DNA of 64,000 nt from Burkholderia sp. Ax-1724 (GCF_011752995.1 NZ_VWWL01000002.1:124001-188000), one strand, 5' to 3'; shown: positions 18,296 to 27,162, counted from the stretch's first letter. Numbers and translations are program-made. Notes: generated by a model not told the origin, from the letters alone.

Positions 18296-18320
18296 TTCGC
18301 ATTTAATGAGCGGACTTCGC
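18296..18320 (+). promoter_or_regulatory. Perfect PIP box (TTCGC-N15-TTCGC) on the plus strand
   Basis: TTCGC at 18296-18300 and TTCGC at 18316-18320 are separated by exactly 15 bases, the full plant-inducible promoter consensus. A weak -10 candidate (GAACCT, 18351-18356) follows at 30 bases. It faces away from the minus-strand box 75 bp to its left. The next intact plus-strand gene is the F-box/LRR gene at 18848, with a decayed transposase in between. Confidence 0.7.
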
Positions 18321-18535
18321 TTCTGTCGGGACTTTTCCAGTAGAAAGAATGAACCTAGCAGACAGTTGAAATAGCTCCTGCCATCATCATTGGAACGGAA
18401 GTGGTAAGTGTCGAAAAAAGAACGGACAACACTGAGATCGAAACTATGCGCAAAGCTGACGGCTACGGATCATGCAAAGACGGTGCTCTTCTTGCATCGC
18501 AGTTGAAGGACGGACATCTACAGGCAACACTTTGC

Positions 18536-18754
18536 CTACATCGAACACGGCACTTCGCGGTTCCACGCGTTGATGATGGTCGGCATGAGAATGCTTCGGC
18601 CGTGTGCCAACGCGCCAGCAATAAAGTCCAACGGCCTGCTTTCGTCCGTGACATTGGACGTCGGCATAATCACACGCAGATGACTCGGACTATTTTTACG
18701 CCGTTTCAGAGACAACAAAAGACCTCTTGTGCTGTACAGCCGTTCAACCAGCAT
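18536..18754 (-). mobile_element. IS3-family transposase remnant
   Basis: The minus strand encodes a short piece with the OrfB landmarks of IS3-family elements, in order: RLYSTRGLLLSLKRRK, then LDFIAGALAHGR, then a segment ending NREV. In intact elements this region precedes the second catalytic Asp. No start, no catalytic triad and no terminal repeats were found. It is a decayed fragment lying between the plus-strand PIP box and the F-box/LRR gene. Confidence 0.6.
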
Positions 18755-18847
18755 GCGGGTTGATCGATTTTTTCATCTATGCACTCGATTGTGATTTTCC
18801 GTGAATGCTATTTATAGGTTCTCAACCTCTACTTTTAGGTTTTCAAA

Positions 18848-19579
18848 ATGCAACGAATTACCGATCAAGTTCGCCATCTTTGGGATCATGTAAAGGGCAA
18901 GTCGTCAAATATTAATGCAAACCCGACTACCTATTCCAATCGACCTGCACGAAGCGCCTCACTAGATGGCCTGAACAATTTGCCAACGGAATTGAAATCT
19001 CACATCGCGAGCCTCGCACAACCTGAAATTCGAAATAACTTGAGACTACTCAACCACGAATGGTCGGCCATCGCGAATTATGCAACGCAAGCAGTCGTCC
19101 TCCGGGACGTCGAACATCTGACAGATGTTCTGAATAAGTATCCGATGTTGCGTGATATTGAGGCGGTTGGTCACAGGCTGGAAGAAGCGAAAGATGATGT
19201 AAAACAGGAAAGATTGACCGACAAGGAAGCGCAAGAAATTGCGAATTCAGCCGTCAACGTCACCCACCTTGATCTAGGACACAATCGGATCGGTGACGCG
19301 GGCGCGCAAGCACTGGCGACGAATCGTACGTTTACCCGTGTGAATCTTGAACGCAACGCCATCGGGAATAGCGGCGCGCAGACCTTGGCAGAAAATGACA
19401 CGCTCATTGCGCTTGATTTGAGCTTCAACAACATCAAAGATGCTGGCGCGAAGGCACTAGTGAACAGTACCTCCCTCGTCTATCTTGATCTGCGTCACAA
19501 CCCCATCACCCCTGAAGCAAAGGAATGGATTCGGGATAAGGCAGCTGAAAATGAGATGGAGGTCCATCTGTCGGACTAG
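18848..19579 (+). CDS. GALA-type F-box/LRR protein, candidate type III effector
   Basis: This 243-residue protein has an F-box-like segment at about residues 43-82 (LPTELKSHIASLAQ, then LRLLNHEWSAIA). From residue 137 it has leucine-rich repeats of about 24 residues: LDLGHNRIGDAGAQALA, VNLERNAIGNSGAQTLA, LDLSFNNIKDAGAKALV and LDLRHNPI. F-box plus GAxALA repeats define the GALA (RipG) effectors of Ralstonia, which join plant SCF ubiquitin ligases through Skp1. It is far shorter than most GALA proteins, with four repeats, so it may be a minimal or reduced member. The DNA is AT-richer than its surroundings. The ribosome site before ATG 18848 is weak. Its probable promoter box is 528 bp upstream, beyond a transposase remnant. 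Confidence 0.78.
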   Translation: MQRITDQVRHLWDHVKGKSSNINANPTTYSNRPARSASLDGLNNLPTELKSHIASLAQPEIRNNLRLLNHEWSAIANYATQAVVLRDVEHLTDVLNKYPMLRDIEAVGHRLEEAKDDVKQERLTDKEAQEIANSAVNVTHLDLGHNRIGDAGAQALATNRTFTRVNLERNAIGNSGAQTLAENDTLIALDLSFNNIKDAGAKALVNSTSLVYLDLRHNPITPEAKEWIRDKAAENEMEVHLSD

Positions 19580-19589
19580 ACCTGAAAGC

Positions 19590-20075
19590 CGTGGCGAAAT
19601 TAAATTTCGGGTCTGTCTGTGCGGGACGAACCTGTACAGCGGCAAAACGTGAGGAAAGTGTCGCGTTGCTGCTTTCCCGCCATGTAATCGTTTGCCAGGC
19701 GTTAAGGGGTAATTGCGTGGCCAGTTCCTTGACCGCGAACGGTTCATGGCCGGGCGCACGCCGCAACAATGTCGGCGGCTTGCTGCGGACCTGGATGGAA
19801 GTGGTGCCGTACCAAGCGCCCACACAGAGGTGCCCGACTGCCCCCTACCGCGTAGAACAAACCCAGTCCCGTTACGCCATCCCGGAAAACGGTTTCGTCG
19901 CCGCATCCGGCATCGGCCAGCACGATCCCCGGCGCAACGCCGGATGCTATAGCCTCGCGAAGCTGGGCCAGCGCAATCTATGGCCTGCTTTCGAAGGCCA
20001 GATCGTCTGGGGAATGCCAGCGCAGCGGGCACGTTCCCGGCCGTCAATCCATTCCCTGGAAACATACGTGTGACG
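19590..20075 (-). mobile_element. IS701-like transposase remnant, frameshifted
   Basis: Read on the minus strand and joined over at least two frameshifts, this segment gives the C-terminal part of a DDE transposase of the IS701/IS4 kind. It includes GIVLADAGCGDETVFRDGV (the usual catalytic-Asp motif), then KELATQLPLNAWQTITW and SSRFAAVQVRPAQTD. No intact frame or terminal repeats were seen. It lies directly after the F-box/LRR gene and marks the right edge of the effector islet. Confidence 0.7.
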
Positions 20076-20212
20076 TCAGGACCTCATCCACCAACAACTG
20101 TTTGAATTTCCGGCAAGTACTTTGCCATGTACTCCCCCAAAGAGAGCGGACGGGCGTCCAACATTTAATGGCATCGAGTTCACTCGCGGGGCTTTCCCTC
20201 CTGCATCCAGCA

Positions 20213-20239
20213 GGACTCGCGGCATCACACCGCGAGTCC
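20213..20239 (-). terminator. Hairpin after the polygalacturonase gene
   Basis: GGACTCGCGG (20213-20222) and CCGCGAGTCC (20230-20239) form a perfect 10-bp stem with a 7-base loop, 22 bases past the polygalacturonase stop. It is a likely transcript 3' end, although there is no strong U-run. Confidence 0.5.
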
Positions 20240-20261
20240 CGCACCTTCAAGAGAACAATCT

Positions 20262-23026
20262 TTACTTCACATTCGGAAACACCGGCCAGGACGATGCCTG
20301 ATCGCACAGCGACAGCTTCGGATTCTGCGCGACGATCGTCGCCGCGGGGTTCGTGTCGCCCGCCGCGCCCGCGTCGTCGCTGCCGTTGACGGTCAGGTTC
20401 AGCGTGTTCGTCGTGGCCGTGTACTTGCCCGCGCCGCTCGACGTGTTCGTCAGAATACCGCCTGTACCGTGAGCGAACGACTGGCCGATCAGGCTGACAT
20501 TCGCGCCGAGGTTCAGCGTCGCATTGGCCGCCTTCGATTGCGAAGAACCGTCGGTCGAACCGATGTTCACCACGCCCTTGCTCAGGTTCGAGATGCCGAG
20601 CACAACGTCGTTATCCGCGACCACGTTATTCATGTTCAACTGAATGACGCTTTGCGTATTGGCGAAGCTCGTATCGGCATGCAGGCCGCGGAAGGTCAGA
20701 TTGCCGCCGCCCGCTTTACCCGCAGCCTTGTTGGCCGGAATGTTCATCATCCGGACGTTGCTGAGGTTGATGTCGTGGAAGCTCGGAATCAACCAGCCAA
20801 GACCGGTGTACGAAATCGGATCGGCACTCGGGCCCGTGTAGTACATGTCGAACACGAGGAAGTCCTTCACCCCACGCATACATGCGCCGTCGTAGTAGAT
20901 GTTGCTGACGTCGCCACCGCGCGCCTGGCCGCTCTTGATGCGCAGACCCACGATGCCCATATCCGTCGACGCATTGGTGCCGTCGTAGATATTGTCGAAG
21001 TAGTTGTCGTAGAAGTGAATGTTTCGGATACCTGCATTGGTCGGGCTGCCGATCGACAGGCCGTGACCGTTGTAGTTGTGGTTGTGCGCAACCGTAATGC
21101 CGTAGGTGCGGTTCGACGAAACGTCGCGGTTGCCGTCGATGCCCCACGCCATATTGGCCGCCGCCGAGCCGTTCTGTGCGCCGTGCGTCGCGGCCGGACG
21201 CGGGTCCTGCAGGCCGCCCTTGAACGCGACGTTGTCGTCGGACGGGCTCAGGTAGTTGTAGACGATCGCGACGTTCTTCACATAACCGTCGAAGTAGACC
21301 TGCCCCGCCGACGTCGTCGTGCTGCCCGTGCCGAGCGCAGCGTGCTCCGGCCCCGCCGCAACGCTCGGATCGACGCCATCGGTATTCTTCACGCCGGTCG
21401 AGCTGGCGTCGATCGTCGCGCCCGTGTAGAGATGCGAGTACGAACCGCTGACGCCGTCGAAGCCGTCGTTGTTCATGCCGACGCTCGCCTGATTCGCCGC
21501 GTCGGGCAGCAACGGCGTGATGATCTTGATGCCCCACACGCTCAGGCCATCCACGCCGTCGGCTTCGACGGTGAAGAAGGTGCTGTTGCGCAGCGTGATC
21601 TGATACAGCGAGAGGTTCTTCGATTGTTGCATCCAGACCATGCCGGGGTTGCCCTGGAAGCTGTACGGGCCGCCGCCGATGTCCTTGTTGCCGTGATACG
21701 AGATGTCCCACCAGCTCGCCGGTACCCAACGCGCGCAACCGGCCGTGCCGGCATTGCAGCCCCCGCCCGTGACCGTCATGCCGCCCGGCACGCTGGTCGC
21801 CTGGCGGTTCACCACATAGGTGACGGCCGGCGTGGTGAGCGTCGTCTTGCCCATCGCGGTCACGACGTCGCAAGCGGTGCCTTCGGGCGCGAGCGTGCCC
21901 GCACGGTAAGCCGCGATCGTGTTCGTGCAGCTGAACTTCGGCGTCGTGACGCCGCTGATGTTGTTGCCCGAATACGTGAACGCCTCGGTGACGCCGGTTG
22001 CCCAGCGGATCGTCGGATACTGCGACGACGAGCTGATGAGCGGCATATAGCCACGCGCGTCGAGTTGTTGCCCGAATACGTGAACGCCTCGGTGACGCCG
22101 GTTGCCCAGCGGATCGTCGGATACTGCGACGACGAGCTGATGAGCGGCATATAGCCACGCGCGTCGATCGAGCCGTTACCCATGATCGAGGTATTGACCG
22201 TATGCGTACCGCGAATCAGCGGATAGCAGTTCTGCATGCCGCTGACGCCCGCGAGCGTCGCCTGGCCCGCGTTGACAGTGCCGGCCGGTGCGGGCAGCCC
22301 GCTCGGATTGTTGATCGCGGCACCGCAGGTGATCGCGTTCGGCCGGTCTTGCGCGCTCTTGTCGTAGACCACGACGTCGCGGCTCGCGAACAGCGTGACG
22401 CCGTCGTCGATCCACAGCGTCACGCCCGACGGCAGCACGAGCGGACCGCTCAGGAACGCATTGCCCGCGCCGCCGCTGTTCCTGACCAGACGCACCGCGA
22501 ATTTGGTGGCCTTGTAGGACGGATTCGAGAGTGTTTCGCTTGAGGCACCCGCGATGTTGACGAGCGGATTATTGGCCGCCTGTTGCGTGGCAGCAGCCTG
22601 CTGATCGGCCTGCACGATCTTCGCGCCGACTTCCGCGTCGACGGTTGCGCCGCATGCGTCGAGCGCGGCCTGGATGCGCGCCTGGTCCGGATTGTTTAGC
22701 GCCGTCGTCGCGCCACCATAGGTCGCGGGCGTCGGGTCCGCGCTGACCGGCAGCGAGCCGTCCGCGTTCTTGACGAGCTTGTTGCTGGCTTCGAGAACCG
22801 AGCAAACCTGGGTATCCGACGGCAATGCCGGGGAATCGGGCAGGTTCGCGTCGGCGGCGTAGCGGCCCGGCGTCCAGGCCGGGGTAGTCGGCGTGGTCGG
22901 GTTGGTGGGTGGGGGCGTCGTCGAGCTGGTGCTGGAGCTTGCAAGGCCGTTTCCATCGCCGCAACCGGCAACGGTCAGGACCAGCAGGCCGAGCACGACC
23001 AGCTCTCGGGCTGAGCGCATCTTCAT
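20262..23026 (-). pseudogene. GH28 polygalacturonase lipoprotein, frameshifted by tandem duplication
   Basis: The frame opens at ATG 23026 (AAGGAG 8 bases upstream) with a lipoprotein signal peptide (LVLTVAGCGDG) and a Ser/Thr/Pro linker. After an exact 104-bp tandem duplication at 21960-22167 it shifts out of frame. A second frame starting inside the repeat carries all the glycoside hydrolase 28 motifs in order: NTDGVDP near 21380, SDDNVAFKGG near 21235, GHGLSIGS near 21060 and GLRIKSG near 20940. Removing one repeat copy restores one frame of about 886 residues. Intact, it would be a secreted, lipid-anchored enzyme cutting pectin. As read, the signal peptide and catalytic half are on separate frames and no active secreted enzyme is expected. 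Confidence 0.88.
21960..22167. repeat. Exact 104-bp tandem duplication inside the polygalacturonase gene
   Basis: Positions 21960-22063 and 22064-22167 are identical. The unit begins GTTGTTGCCCGAATACG and ends CACGCGCGTCGA. 104 is not a multiple of three, so the second copy shifts the reading frame. The total lack of divergence shows it is recent, or an assembly artefact. Confidence 0.95.
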
Positions 23027-23913
23027 GAGTCATCTCCTTGGGGTGAATCCAGTCCGTGCTCTTGTCAGACCTCTTCCGCTCCTCGTGTCGATGCCGGGAA
23101 CGCAGCAGATCAGGCAGAGACGTTAGTGTTTGTTATAAGACATCGTATAAGACACAACCTAAATTCTGGGCGGCGAGCCGGTCCGCGAAAACTTCCACGG
23201 ATATCGCGACACGTATGCCGACAGGGCGATACAGCCACGGGCCGAACGCCTGAAAACCGCACTGCAACAGGAATTTTCATCCTGCATGAGGCGATGTCTC
23301 GCCGCTGATTGCCTACTAGGCCAGCCGCCCGGCAATGACCGGCCTCGGCAAACTTCACGGAGCAAAGTCGTCGAGCAATGACGTAATTCATCGTACAACG
23401 TGTGCCGAATAATGCGTCAGCCGACCCGGCTCTTTCAATTACAGTAAACCCCACTCTTTCGGAGCAGGATCGCGTTGGGACGGGGTAAAGAGAGGCTGAA
23501 TGGCGCGATTTTCGGACATGCCATCCGGCTTGATCGGTCGAAGTTTGTGAGGCTCATGTTGTCAGTCATATTTATCCAAAACCTGACAAATCATGAGCGC
23601 AGCGAGAGACCTTGCTGACAGATACGGACGGATCGCCCATGCGATCGTCCGCGCCGCGCAACCTCATGCCACGCGAGCACCCGACACCAGACGAACCACA
23701 CAGGGCTTCTTCTGCAAGAAAGGGGGACGCTAAAGAATTTCCCCGATGCGTCGTTAATCCTTACGGCGACTTGATCGACATCTTCGGCCCCCGTTCTTTG
23801 GCAACACGCCCGCGTGCCATGCGATTTGATACCGCTGCTCAGGCGACGCATTCCAGGTGAGCCGACGTGCATCAGCACCTTACGTCAAACCACATCTCCT
23901 GAAGGGACTCCTT
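23027..23913. other. Intergenic region between polygalacturonase and chemoreceptor
   Basis: About 890 bp with no convincing gene on either strand. The left end holds the direct-repeat operator at 23134-23154. The rest has short frames with unlikely composition. It must contain the promoters of two divergent genes, the polygalacturonase (minus) and the chemoreceptor (plus). Confidence 0.5.
23134..23154 (-). promoter_or_regulatory. Direct-repeat operator candidate upstream of polygalacturonase
   Basis: On the minus strand TGTCTTATA is repeated exactly with a 3-base gap, 108 bases before the polygalacturonase start. A 12-bp period puts both halves at nearly one helix turn, as for a dimeric regulator. 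No regulator gene is adjacent, so the identity of the protein is unknown. Confidence 0.4.
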
Positions 23914-25599
23914 TTGAACCAGTTTTTCTCGACTGTCAGGTCCAAGATCATCGTGGTATTCGTGACCTGCATGGCACTCACCTTGATCATCGGCGCCTTC
24001 GGCCTGCGTGGGATATCGGCACTGAGCGAATCGCTACATGACACCTACGCCAACATCGTCATCCCGATGAACAACGTGAATGCCAGCGGCGCCGACCTGC
24101 TGCATATCCGCCTGATGCTCTGGCGCACGCTGGCGCAAAAGGACATGACGCTGGTTTCGAAGACGCGCAACTATTCCGCACAGTTGGAAAAGGACTGGAA
24201 AAGCTACTACCCGAACGGCGTGTCGAACAGCGAAGAACGTGCAGTGGCCGACAAGATGGATGGTCAGATTACCCAGTACCGCGAAGCCGTCGACAAGGAA
24301 TTGCAGATCATCGAGCAAGGCTATTTCGACCAGGCGGCCAGTTGGCAGGGGCAATCCGTCACTCCGGTGGGCGACAGTCTCACCGCCCTGCTTGCGCAGG
24401 ATGCGCGGATCAACGCCAACCATGCAAGAGACAACGACCGCGATGGCACGACTCGCGCCGGACAACTGAAATGGATTTCCGGCGCGCTGCTTCTCGCCGG
24501 CACCTTGTTGTCCATCGGCGCGGCGGTCTATCTGGTACGCGCCATTACGCGGCCGCTGGACCGGACCGTGCGCATCGCCGGCGACATTTCGCAAGGCCGG
24601 CTCGACGGTCAGATCACCGTGGATGTGGGCGGCGAGTTCGGCCAGTTGCTGGAAGCCATGAAGACCATGAGCCGGCAACTGGCCACCACGATCCGCGGCA
24701 TTCGCGCCGGCAGCGAATCGGTAACGGTCGCTTCGGGGCAGATTGCCGCGGGCAACCAGGACCTCTCGGCACGCACCGAAGAACAGGCGGCGTCGCTCGA
24801 ACAAACCGCCGCGAGCATGTCCCAACTGACCGAGACGGTCAAGCAGAACGCCGAAAACGCCCGCCAGGCCAATTCGCTCGCGGCCAATGCGCGCGAGATG
24901 ACCGATGCGGGCAGCACGGCAGTCGGCACGATGGTGGCGACGATGCGGGAGATCAGTACCGACTCCGCAAAAATCGCGGAGATCACCGCGATGATCGAGG
25001 GCATCGCGTTTCAGACCAACATCCTGGCGCTGAATGCGGCAGTCGAGGCAGCCCGTGCCGGTGAGCAGGGCCGCGGCTTCGCGGTGGTCGCCGGCGAAGT
25101 GCGCTCGCTGGCGCAACGCGCGTCGGCGGCGGCCAAGGAGATCAAGGAGCTAATCGAGGCGTCGTCGGGCAAGGTTCAGCGCGGTGCGCAGCAGGCCGGC
25201 GAAGTGGGCGGAACCATGGACAAGGTCATCGAAGCGATTGGCCGGGTATCCGATATCGTGGGCGAAATCTCGGCGGCCTCGGACGAGCAAAGCAAAGGCA
25301 TCGTTCAGGTACACCAGGCGATCAACCAGATCGACGAGGTGACGCAGCAAAACGCGGCACTGGTGGAAGAGGCTGCTGCTGCAGCTCAGTCGCTGCAGGA
25401 ACAGGCCGGCAAGATGAAAGCCGACGTGATGTTCTTCAGGCTCGGCGAGGAAGTATCGTCGGTCCAGCAGGCTGCTTTCAAGGAGACGAGAGCCGCGCAG
25501 CCGGTGAAGCCGCAGGTGGCGAAGGTAACAGCTACGGCCCTGCCGGCACCGGTTGCGGTCGCGGCAGCCAGCAATGCGCAGGAATGGGAAAATTTTTGA
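23914..25599 (+). CDS. Methyl-accepting chemotaxis protein
   Basis: This is a transmembrane chemoreceptor of about 561 residues. TTG 23914 was preferred because GAAGGG lies 7 bases before it and the product then starts with the usual short cytoplasmic tail ([20 protein letters not shown]); a GTG at 23857 in the same frame has weaker support. It has a first membrane helix, a four-helix-bundle periplasmic domain (about residues 35-185), a second helix ([19 protein letters not shown]), a HAMP domain and a signalling domain with the hairpin [34 protein letters not shown] (given here for the family; key part [18 protein letters not shown]). The C-terminus ends EWENF, a CheR-binding-type pentapeptide. 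The ligand is unknown. Confidence 0.93.
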   Translation: MNQFFSTVRSKIIVVFVTCMALTLIIGAFGLRGISALSESLHDTYANIVIPMNNVNASGADLLHIRLMLWRTLAQKDMTLVSKTRNYSAQLEKDWKSYYPNGVSNSEERAVADKMDGQITQYREAVDKELQIIEQGYFDQAASWQGQSVTPVGDSLTALLAQDARINANHARDNDRDGTTRAGQLKWISGALLLAGTLLSIGAAVYLVRAITRPLDRTVRIAGDISQGRLDGQITVDVGGEFGQLLEAMKTMSRQLATTIRGIRAGSESVTVASGQIAAGNQDLSARTEEQAASLEQTAASMSQLTETVKQNAENARQANSLAANAREMTDAGSTAVGTMVATMREISTDSAKIAEITAMIEGIAFQTNILALNAAVEAARAGEQGRGFAVVAGEVRSLAQRASAAAKEIKELIEASSGKVQRGAQQAGEVGGTMDKVIEAIGRVSDIVGEISAASDEQSKGIVQVHQAINQIDEVTQQNAALVEEAAAAAQSLQEQAGKMKADVMFFRLGEEVSSVQQAAFKETRAAQPVKPQVAKVTATALPAPVAVAAASNAQEWENF

Positions 25600-25632
25600 G
25601 CGGCGTGAAGTGCTGCTGATGGCTTTGAAAAG

Positions 25633-25655
25633 AAGCCCCGTCGCCGGGGCTTTTT
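25633..25655 (+). terminator. Rho-independent terminator after the chemoreceptor
   Basis: AAGCCCCG (25633-25640), loop TCGC, CGGGGCTT (25645-25652) and a following T-run form a good intrinsic terminator 33 bases past the chemoreceptor stop. It also abuts the stop of the minus-strand gene at 25656. Confidence 0.75.
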
Positions 25656-25913
25656 CTACTTCGTGCGATATCGCCGCCATAGCCTCATGATTGCCGCATG
25701 GGCAAGCGTAGTTGCGATGAGGTTCATTGCTACCGTGATCCCCAAAAATAAATCGTCGGGGTCACGGATGCCTAACCGGTTAGCGGCGTTCAACCATGCG
25801 AGCGACTGGCTTTCTGTCCACTTCACGGGATAGGGATGGACGTACGGCAGCAAAAGACCGAACAGGCCGCAGAACAGAACGACCTTGAACACCCTACGGA
25901 CAAGTGTTGCCAT
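25656..25913 (-). CDS. Small two-helix membrane protein, candidate immunity protein (copy 1)
   Basis: The 85-residue protein has two membrane helices (about 8-24 and 57-75) with a roughly 30-residue loop between and a basic C-terminal tail (LWRRYRTK). It is paralogous to the next gene: both begin MATLVRR, share TESQ and LGIRDP, and end LWRRYR. It lies downstream of a Tlde1-like peptidoglycan-targeting effector gene, so immunity is the likely role, with the loop in the periplasm. It differs from copy 2 mainly in the loop and second helix, which may mean altered specificity. This copy is preceded by a ghost of the effector's 3' end. Confidence 0.65.
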   Translation of the reverse strand: MATLVRRVFKVVLFCGLFGLLLPYVHPYPVKWTESQSLAWLNAANRLGIRDPDDLFLGITVAMNLIATTLAHAAIMRLWRRYRTK

Positions 25914-25989
25914 ATGTCACTACCTCGATCGTTTTATATGCGTGGAGCCCCGGATTACGCATGGGGATCGTAGCGAACGGGGCTTCCAT

Positions 25990-26247
25990 CTACTTCGCGC
26001 GATACCGCCGCCATAGCTTCATGAGCGTCAGATACACCGCAGTGGTGACGATCAATTGAATAGTCACCCACACCACGAAATATAAATCCTCGGGATCGCG
26101 AATACCGAGCCACTCCGAAGCATTCCACCACACGAGCAACTGGCTCTCCGTCATCGGGTCGGGGTACGTATGGACATAACGAATCGCAAGAACAAACAGG
26201 CCGAGAAACAGCGCGACCTTGAAAATCCTACGGACAAGTGTTGCCAT
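25990..26247 (-). CDS. Small two-helix membrane protein, candidate immunity protein (copy 2)
   Basis: 85 residues with the same layout as copy 1: MATLVRR start, first helix VALFLGLFVLAI, loop with TESQLLVWWNASEWLGIRDPEDL, second helix VTIQLIVTTAVYL (the loop given here is shown only for its key residues) and LWRRYRAK tail. Its start (26247) overlaps the end of the effector gene (26228) by 20 bases, so the two are translationally coupled. This is the copy directly paired with the effector and thus the first choice for its cognate immunity protein. Confidence 0.7.
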   Translation of the reverse strand: MATLVRRIFKVALFLGLFVLAIRYVHTYPDPMTESQLLVWWNASEWLGIRDPEDLYFVVWVTIQLIVTTAVYLTLMKLWRRYRAK

Positions 26248-26746
26248 ATGTCACTACCTCGATCGTTCCATACGCGTGGAGCCCCGAATTGCGCACCGGG
26301 ATCGTAGCGGTGTGCAAAAGCGCACGCCGGATAATCAAAAAGTCAGTATGACGCGACAGGGTGATGCAGCCTAATGAAGTACCTTGGCCGCCTGCTGGAT
26401 GTAACCGGAACTGCCCACGCTTGACCCCATTGACCCAGGTCACATCATCAATCACCCTATCATCCCGGTATAGGGCGAACCATTCAGCGTGATCGGACGG
26501 AGTCCCCTTGATGGCATTCCATGTATCTTTCGTCCATGCATAAGTCTTCGAACGGATGCCACCAGTAGGACGCGCGACGATCCAGTACTTACCAGCGGGA
26601 ATCGGACCGTTATCGGGCACGGCCGTGCAGCCACCCCGATTGCGGTATTGCTTGTCACCCGAATACGCCTCAAATGTGCCGATACCCAAAAAGCTGAGCG
26701 GCGATAGAAGCTCGTTATTGACCAGAAACTTTCCCGTAAGAGCCAT
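26228..26746 (-). CDS. Tlde1-like (DUF2778) peptidoglycan-targeting effector
   Basis: This 172-residue protein has the DUF2778 / Tlde1 pattern: GCTAVPDNGPIPAGKYWIV at 39-57, then FRLHPAGG with His116 and GTSLGCITL with Cys127, giving the HP-xn-SxGC arrangement of an L,D-transpeptidase-like active site. Tlde1 proteins are type VI secretion effectors that cut or modify the tetrapeptide of target peptidoglycan in the periplasm. No Sec signal is present, as expected for injected toxins. GGAGG lies 11 bases before ATG 26746. The downstream gene overlaps it and encodes a membrane protein fit to protect the periplasm. No type VI genes are in the window. Confidence 0.8.
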   Translation of the reverse strand: MALTGKFLVNNELLSPLSFLGIGTFEAYSGDKQYRNRGGCTAVPDNGPIPAGKYWIVARPTGGIRSKTYAWTKDTWNAIKGTPSDHAEWFALYRDDRVIDDVTWVNGVKRGQFRLHPAGGQGTSLGCITLSRHTDFLIIRRALLHTATIPVRNSGLHAYGTIEVVTYGNTCP

Positions 26747-26749
26747 CTT

Positions 26750-26830
26750 TCACGCCTCCCTATCCACGCTTACTGCACGAGTCTGTGTATTTGATATTCC
26801 CATCAAGGCAATGTCACGTAGTGCAAACAT
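26750..26830 (-). CDS. Short leader reading frame before the effector gene
   Basis: A 26-codon frame starts at ATG 26830 behind an excellent ribosome site (AGGAGGTC, 10-11 bases upstream). It encodes MFALRDIALMGISN and 12 more residues, ending 3 bases before the effector ATG. The effector's own GGAGG lies within the end of this frame. It may couple or limit translation of the toxin. No similarity is recognised, and it could be chance. Confidence 0.35.
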   Translation of the reverse strand: MFALRDIALMGISNTQTRAVSVDREA

Positions 26831-26986
26831 GCTAAGTCAGACCTCCTAATATTGAGAGAAGCGTTTCAGTCAAGGCGCGCCTTGCTTGATCAACGCCTTC
26901 GCTACACTGCCCCAATAACGGAGAATCAGGAAGTGATCCAGCGCAAAGAAGAATGTGAATTGACGAGAATTAACGCCATCGCAAAA

Positions 26987-27007
26987 AAGCCCGCGCAAGG
27001 CGGGCTT
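26987..27007 (-). terminator. Intrinsic terminator facing the minus strand
   Basis: AAGCCCGC (26987-26994), 5-base loop, GCGGGCTT (27000-27007), with an A-run on the plus strand before it that gives a U-run for minus-strand transcripts. It would stop read-through from the SDR gene into the effector cassette. Confidence 0.65.
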
Positions 27008-27162
27008 CGTCGGGGCAGTGGGCGGCACGCTGAAGTCACCTGTCCCCGGTAGCTTGTGTGGGTACGGCGTGCGCATGTCAGCACTAGCCTCGATCCACTT
27101 CACGGCAGCCGAGCGCAGGTCGCCGCCTTTTTGCTGTTCCGGTTCGTAGCGGTTGTGTGCGG

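Larger units (their letters stand above)
25645..26309. repeat. Diverged tandem duplication carrying the immunity gene and toxin 3' end
   Basis: Unit 1 (about 25645-25975) and unit 2 (about 25978-26309) have a 334-bp period. Each holds one membrane-protein gene plus about 60 bp upstream that in unit 2 is the end of the effector coding region. In unit 1 the same 60 bp (TGTCACTACCTCGATCG and beyond) is non-coding. The upstream parts differ at only a few positions while the proteins have diverged more. Confidence 0.8.

Noticed and set aside
18401..18763. 120-codon plus-strand frame downstream of the PIP box
   Set aside because: It runs antisense through the IS3-like remnant and has no coherent domain. 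Only its first few codons could be the stub of a lost effector gene.
20469..22154. 561-codon plus-strand frame opposite the polygalacturonase
   Set aside because: Val-, Arg- and Ala-rich antisense shadow; the minus strand carries all GH28 motifs.
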